Below, piece by piece: positions 4,865-6,182 of a DNA stretch of 6,182 nt. How positions within the stretch are numbered: position 1 is the stretch's first letter; the number at the start of each line of letters is the position of its first letter. The position numbers and the translations under genes were made by a program. The DNA lies in contig JAZSQO010000168.1 in NCBI GenBank assembly GCA_045538015.1, forward strand, positions 1 to 6,182. Reading direction: 5' to 3'. The notes below the pieces were generated by a model. It saw only the letters and a list, made by a program, of their open reading frames with translations, made no database searches and was not told the DNA's origin. The DNA is from SIG598 sp045538015 (GTDB lineage: Bacteria; Bacillota; Clostridia; Oscillospirales; Acutalibacteraceae).

Positions 4865-5197
4865 ATGAGACTCAGATACAGGATTGGTGCCTGCATCCTG
4901 CTGCTTGCGACAGCGGCGCTCTGCGCGTCCTATACCGTTGCGGACCTGCGGGGGACGCAACGGCGCGAAGTGACGCAGGAAACGCCGGCGCCCGTGACGG
5001 CGGCGACGGAGCACTTCACCCTCTGCGCACGCAACGGCTGTGTGGCGGTGCTGGATCCGGCCCTGGGCGAGACCGCGGTCGTAACGGACATTGAGCTTGC
5101 AACGCTGCGGGAGGCCGACCGGAAGCTGATTGAAGCGGGACTTCCCGTGGCGAGCCGGGAGCAGCTGCTCGCGCTGCTGGAAGATCTCGGCTCCTGA
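4865..5197 (+). CDS. Short membrane-anchored protein, BofC-C-terminal-like
   Basis: 110 residues. One N-terminal hydrophobic segment (about 7-25) after MRLRYR makes it a signal anchor or signal peptide, so the rest is outside the cytoplasm. A linker rich in Thr, Pro and Ala (31-48) leads to a small domain at 50-110: FTLCARNGCVAVLD, then VVTDIELATLREAD, then DRKLIEAGLPVASREQL and LLEDLGS. The pattern 'short beta strands, then DRxLxxxGxxVxxxxxLxxLLEDxxS' is what I recall from short clostridial proteins annotated with a BofC C-terminal domain; BofC itself regulates a sporulation protease in Bacillus. The role here is unknown. The start is well supported: GGAGGGAGGG ends 5 bases before the ATG. 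Two Cys (54 and 59) flank a turn in the domain. Confidence 0.6.
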   Translation: MRLRYRIGACILLLATAALCASYTVADLRGTQRREVTQETPAPVTAATEHFTLCARNGCVAVLDPALGETAVVTDIELATLREADRKLIEAGLPVASREQLLALLEDLGS

Positions 5198-5245
5198 GAT
5201 CGTCAGAATCGCCGAGAAAACGTCTGGATACATCCCGGACGGCGC

Positions 5246-5272
5246 CGAAAATGTGATTGCATTTTCGCTTTT
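5246..5272 (+). terminator. Weak hairpin terminator candidate
   Basis: CGAAAATG (5246-5253) pairs with CATTTTCG (5260-5267), loop TGATTG, followed by CTTTT. It lies 49 bases after the stop of the 4865 gene. The stem is AT-rich and the T-run short, and it overlaps the -35 box of the next gene, so its role is uncertain. Confidence 0.3.
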
Positions 5273-5285
5273 CATAGGGTAAAAT
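5257..5285 (+). promoter_or_regulatory. Promoter of the DUF1292 gene
   Basis: TTGCAT (5257-5262), 17-bp spacer, TAAAAT (5280-5285, 5 of 6 to TATAAT). The leader to the ATG at 5335 would be about 43 bases. The -35 match is only 3 of 6. Confidence 0.5.
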
Positions 5286-5334
5286 AAAACCACAGAAAAC
5301 CAAAAGAAAAGCTTGCACTCCGGAGGATAAAGAT

Positions 5335-5628
5335 ATGAGCGAAGAATTCGGCAGCGATTTCATCACCGTCACGGACGACGAAGGCAACAGCTTTGAGCTG
5401 GAGCTGCTGGACACCATGGATTTTGAGGGCGAGACCTACAGCGCGTTCCTGCCCGCCGATATGGATGAGGATGATCCGGATTACGGCATCATCATTCTCA
5501 AGGTCATTGAAGAGGACGGCGAGGAGCTTTTCGGCTCCGTCGATGACGAGGAGGAGCTCGCGCGCGTTTACGATCACTTCATGGAGATCCTGTTTGACGA
5601 CGAGGAGACTGACGAGAGCGACGAATAA
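5335..5628 (+). CDS. DUF1292 (YrzB-like) domain protein
   Basis: 97 residues, very acidic. It carries the whole DUF1292 pattern: ITVTDDEGNSFELELLDTMD (10-29), the EGETYSAFLPAD strand-turn (31-42), IIILKVIEEDGEELFGSV (52-69) and DDEEELARVYDHF (70-82). The family is widespread in Firmicutes, small, soluble and of unknown function; Bacillus YrzB belongs to it. In many Firmicutes it sits beside the RuvX-like resolvase gene, but no such gene is in this window. The ATG has GGAGG 8 bases upstream. The acidic C-terminus (DDEETDESDE) is typical of the family. A T6 run at 5654-5659 after a weak GGTG/CGCC stem may end its transcript just before the RNA gene. Confidence 0.92.
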   Translation: MSEEFGSDFITVTDDEGNSFELELLDTMDFEGETYSAFLPADMDEDDPDYGIIILKVIEEDGEELFGSVDDEEELARVYDHFMEILFDDEETDESDE

Positions 5629-5683
5629 CTTTCTGCGGTGTTCGTTACGCCCCTTTTTTAGGCCCACATCATTTATAAGGGAC

Positions 5684-5850
5684 GTCCCGCTCCCGCCGTG
5701 AAGCGCAGGCCTCCCGGCCCGGCTCGACCGTGGCTGGACGTTGGAAGCACAGAAACGGCGGGGAGACGACCCACCTGCCAACCGTGCAGGTTCTAATCGG
5801 GGGCGGACGGCACACGCGGGAGAGGCTCAGCTTCGGCTGAGCCTTTTTAT
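5684..5850 (+). ncRNA. ssrS: 6S RNA (probable)
   Basis: About 165 bases between two protein genes with no supported ORF. The ends pair: CTCCCGC (5690-5696) with GCGGGAG (5816-5822), plus GTG (5698-5700) with CAC (5811-5813), giving the closing stem. In the 3' half there is GACGACCCACC, then the hairpin CCTGC/GCAGG (5774-5790), then TTCTAATC and GGGGGCGGACGGCAC, the order found in 6S RNA of other bacteria, where this small hairpin lies beside the central bubble that mimics an open promoter and binds RNA polymerase sigma-70/A holoenzyme. A TATAAG box at 5674-5679 fits a start near 5684-5690, and a UUCG terminator closes the 3' end. The identification is by pattern and memory of the consensus, not by search. 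Confidence 0.72.
5824..5848 (+). terminator. UUCG-loop terminator of the 6S RNA gene
   Basis: GGCTCAGC (5824-5831), loop TTCG, GCTGAGCC (5836-5843), then five Ts. A stable C(UUCG)G tetraloop with a perfect 8-bp stem. Confidence 0.93.
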
Positions 5851-5930
5851 ATGCCGGGTGCGGGGATGCCCGTTCTTTGCGCCGGCACAGCAAGTGCATG
5901 ACAGAGATAACAGAGAAATGAGGGATACAT

Positions 5931-6182
5931 ATGCCGGATAATGCCATTTCCTGCATCGGCTGCGGCCGCTGCTCGCTCGTTTGCGCGCGGGATATTGCCA
6001 TTCCGGAGTATTTTCGGCTGTACAACGAATATGTCGGCAGCGAAAAGCGGATTGCGGAAGGGAAAGCCGCCTATCGGGAGGCTTCAAGCGGTCGTGGCCT
6101 GGCTTCCGATTGTATTTATTGCGGAAGCTGCGAAAGTCGCTGCCCGCAGCGCATTGAAGTGACCGTGTGGCTGATGCGCGTT
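5931..6182 (+). CDS. Two-cluster 4Fe-4S protein, AKR C-terminal type (partial)
   Basis: 84 codons are in the window and the frame runs off the right end. Two CxxCxxCxxxC motifs are present: Cys 8, 11, 14, 18 and Cys 61, 64, 67, 71, the second followed by Pro. Between them lies IAIPEYFRLYNEY (22-34) and GRGLASDC. This order, cluster - IPEYF-LYN - GRG.ASDC - cluster - CPQ, is the C-terminal ferredoxin-like part of clostridial aldo/keto reductases, which normally follows a barrel domain of about 280 residues. Here the ATG at 5931 comes only 7 codons before the first Cys, and an in-frame TGA at 5919-5921 excludes a longer protein. GAGG lies 7 bases before the ATG. It is probably a free-standing electron carrier, cytoplasmic; its partner is not visible. 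The first motif has Ala instead of the usual Pro after the last Cys. Confidence 0.82.
   Translation, partial: MPDNAISCIGCGRCSLVCARDIAIPEYFRLYNEYVGSEKRIAEGKAAYREASSGRGLASDCIYCGSCESRCPQRIEVTVWLMRV

Noticed and set aside
4670..5293. 207-codon minus-strand open frame
   Set aside because: It is antisense to the 4865 gene and crosses the promoter region; no ribosome site or domain supports it.
5272..5781. Minus-strand open frame across the DUF1292 gene and the RNA gene
   Set aside because: It is antisense to DUF1292, whose family pattern and ribosome site are clear.
5941..6162. 73-codon plus-strand open frame beginning at 5941
   Set aside because: It is out of frame with the Cys-motif protein that starts at 5931 with a ribosome site and two complete 4Fe-4S motifs.

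Overview
The window looks like a chromosomal segment of a gut-type clostridium (Firmicutes, probably Oscillospirales). Three things suggest this: a class A penicillin-binding protein with a long Thr-Pro tail, a DUF1292 (YrzB-type) protein, and strong GGAGG-type ribosome binding sites in GC-rich DNA. The assignment is an inference from gene content; no taxonomic marker is present.

Layout. (1) 1-300: the last 23 codons of a rightward gene (probably a YhaN/SMC-like ATPase), a strong terminator hairpin, and a possible 20-residue leftward small ORF. (2) 299-2140: an AT-rich island unlike the DNA around it. It holds three small leftward genes: a GNAT acetyltransferase, an unknown small membrane protein, and a YitT-like membrane protein without the usual C-terminal domain. 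A near-palindromic core of 16-20 bp, related to CAAATT-NN-AATTTG, occurs five times: one in front of each gene and two at the left end. The two ends of the island carry similar modules of about 133 and 135 bp in inverted orientation, each made of the core, a spacer, a long hairpin, a shared TTAACTG segment, a second GC-rich hairpin and a T-tract. This resembles a small gene-cassette array or a non-autonomous composite element, with no recombinase in the window. It is the most interesting part of the sequence.

(3) 2142-4481: a leftward bifunctional class A penicillin-binding protein (glycosyltransferase plus transpeptidase) for peptidoglycan synthesis, with a low-complexity Thr/Pro C-terminal tail. 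(4) 4482-4864: a divergent intergenic region with a TATAAT extended -10 box facing the penicillin-binding protein gene. (5) 4865-5628, rightward: a short membrane-anchored protein with a BofC-C-terminal-like domain, then a DUF1292 protein with its own likely promoter. (6) 5684-5850: an RNA gene that folds and reads like 6S RNA, ending in a UUCG terminator. (7) 5931-6182: the start of a two-cluster 4Fe-4S protein that matches the C-terminal ferredoxin-like part of clostridial aldo/keto reductases but has its own start codon.

The flanking genes look like ordinary chromosomal housekeeping genes. The island appears to have been inserted between the end of the penicillin-binding protein gene and the ATPase gene. 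Its genes have no clear promoter of their own and may depend on read-through from the penicillin-binding protein gene, while both end modules carry T-tracts that would stop transcription leaving the island.
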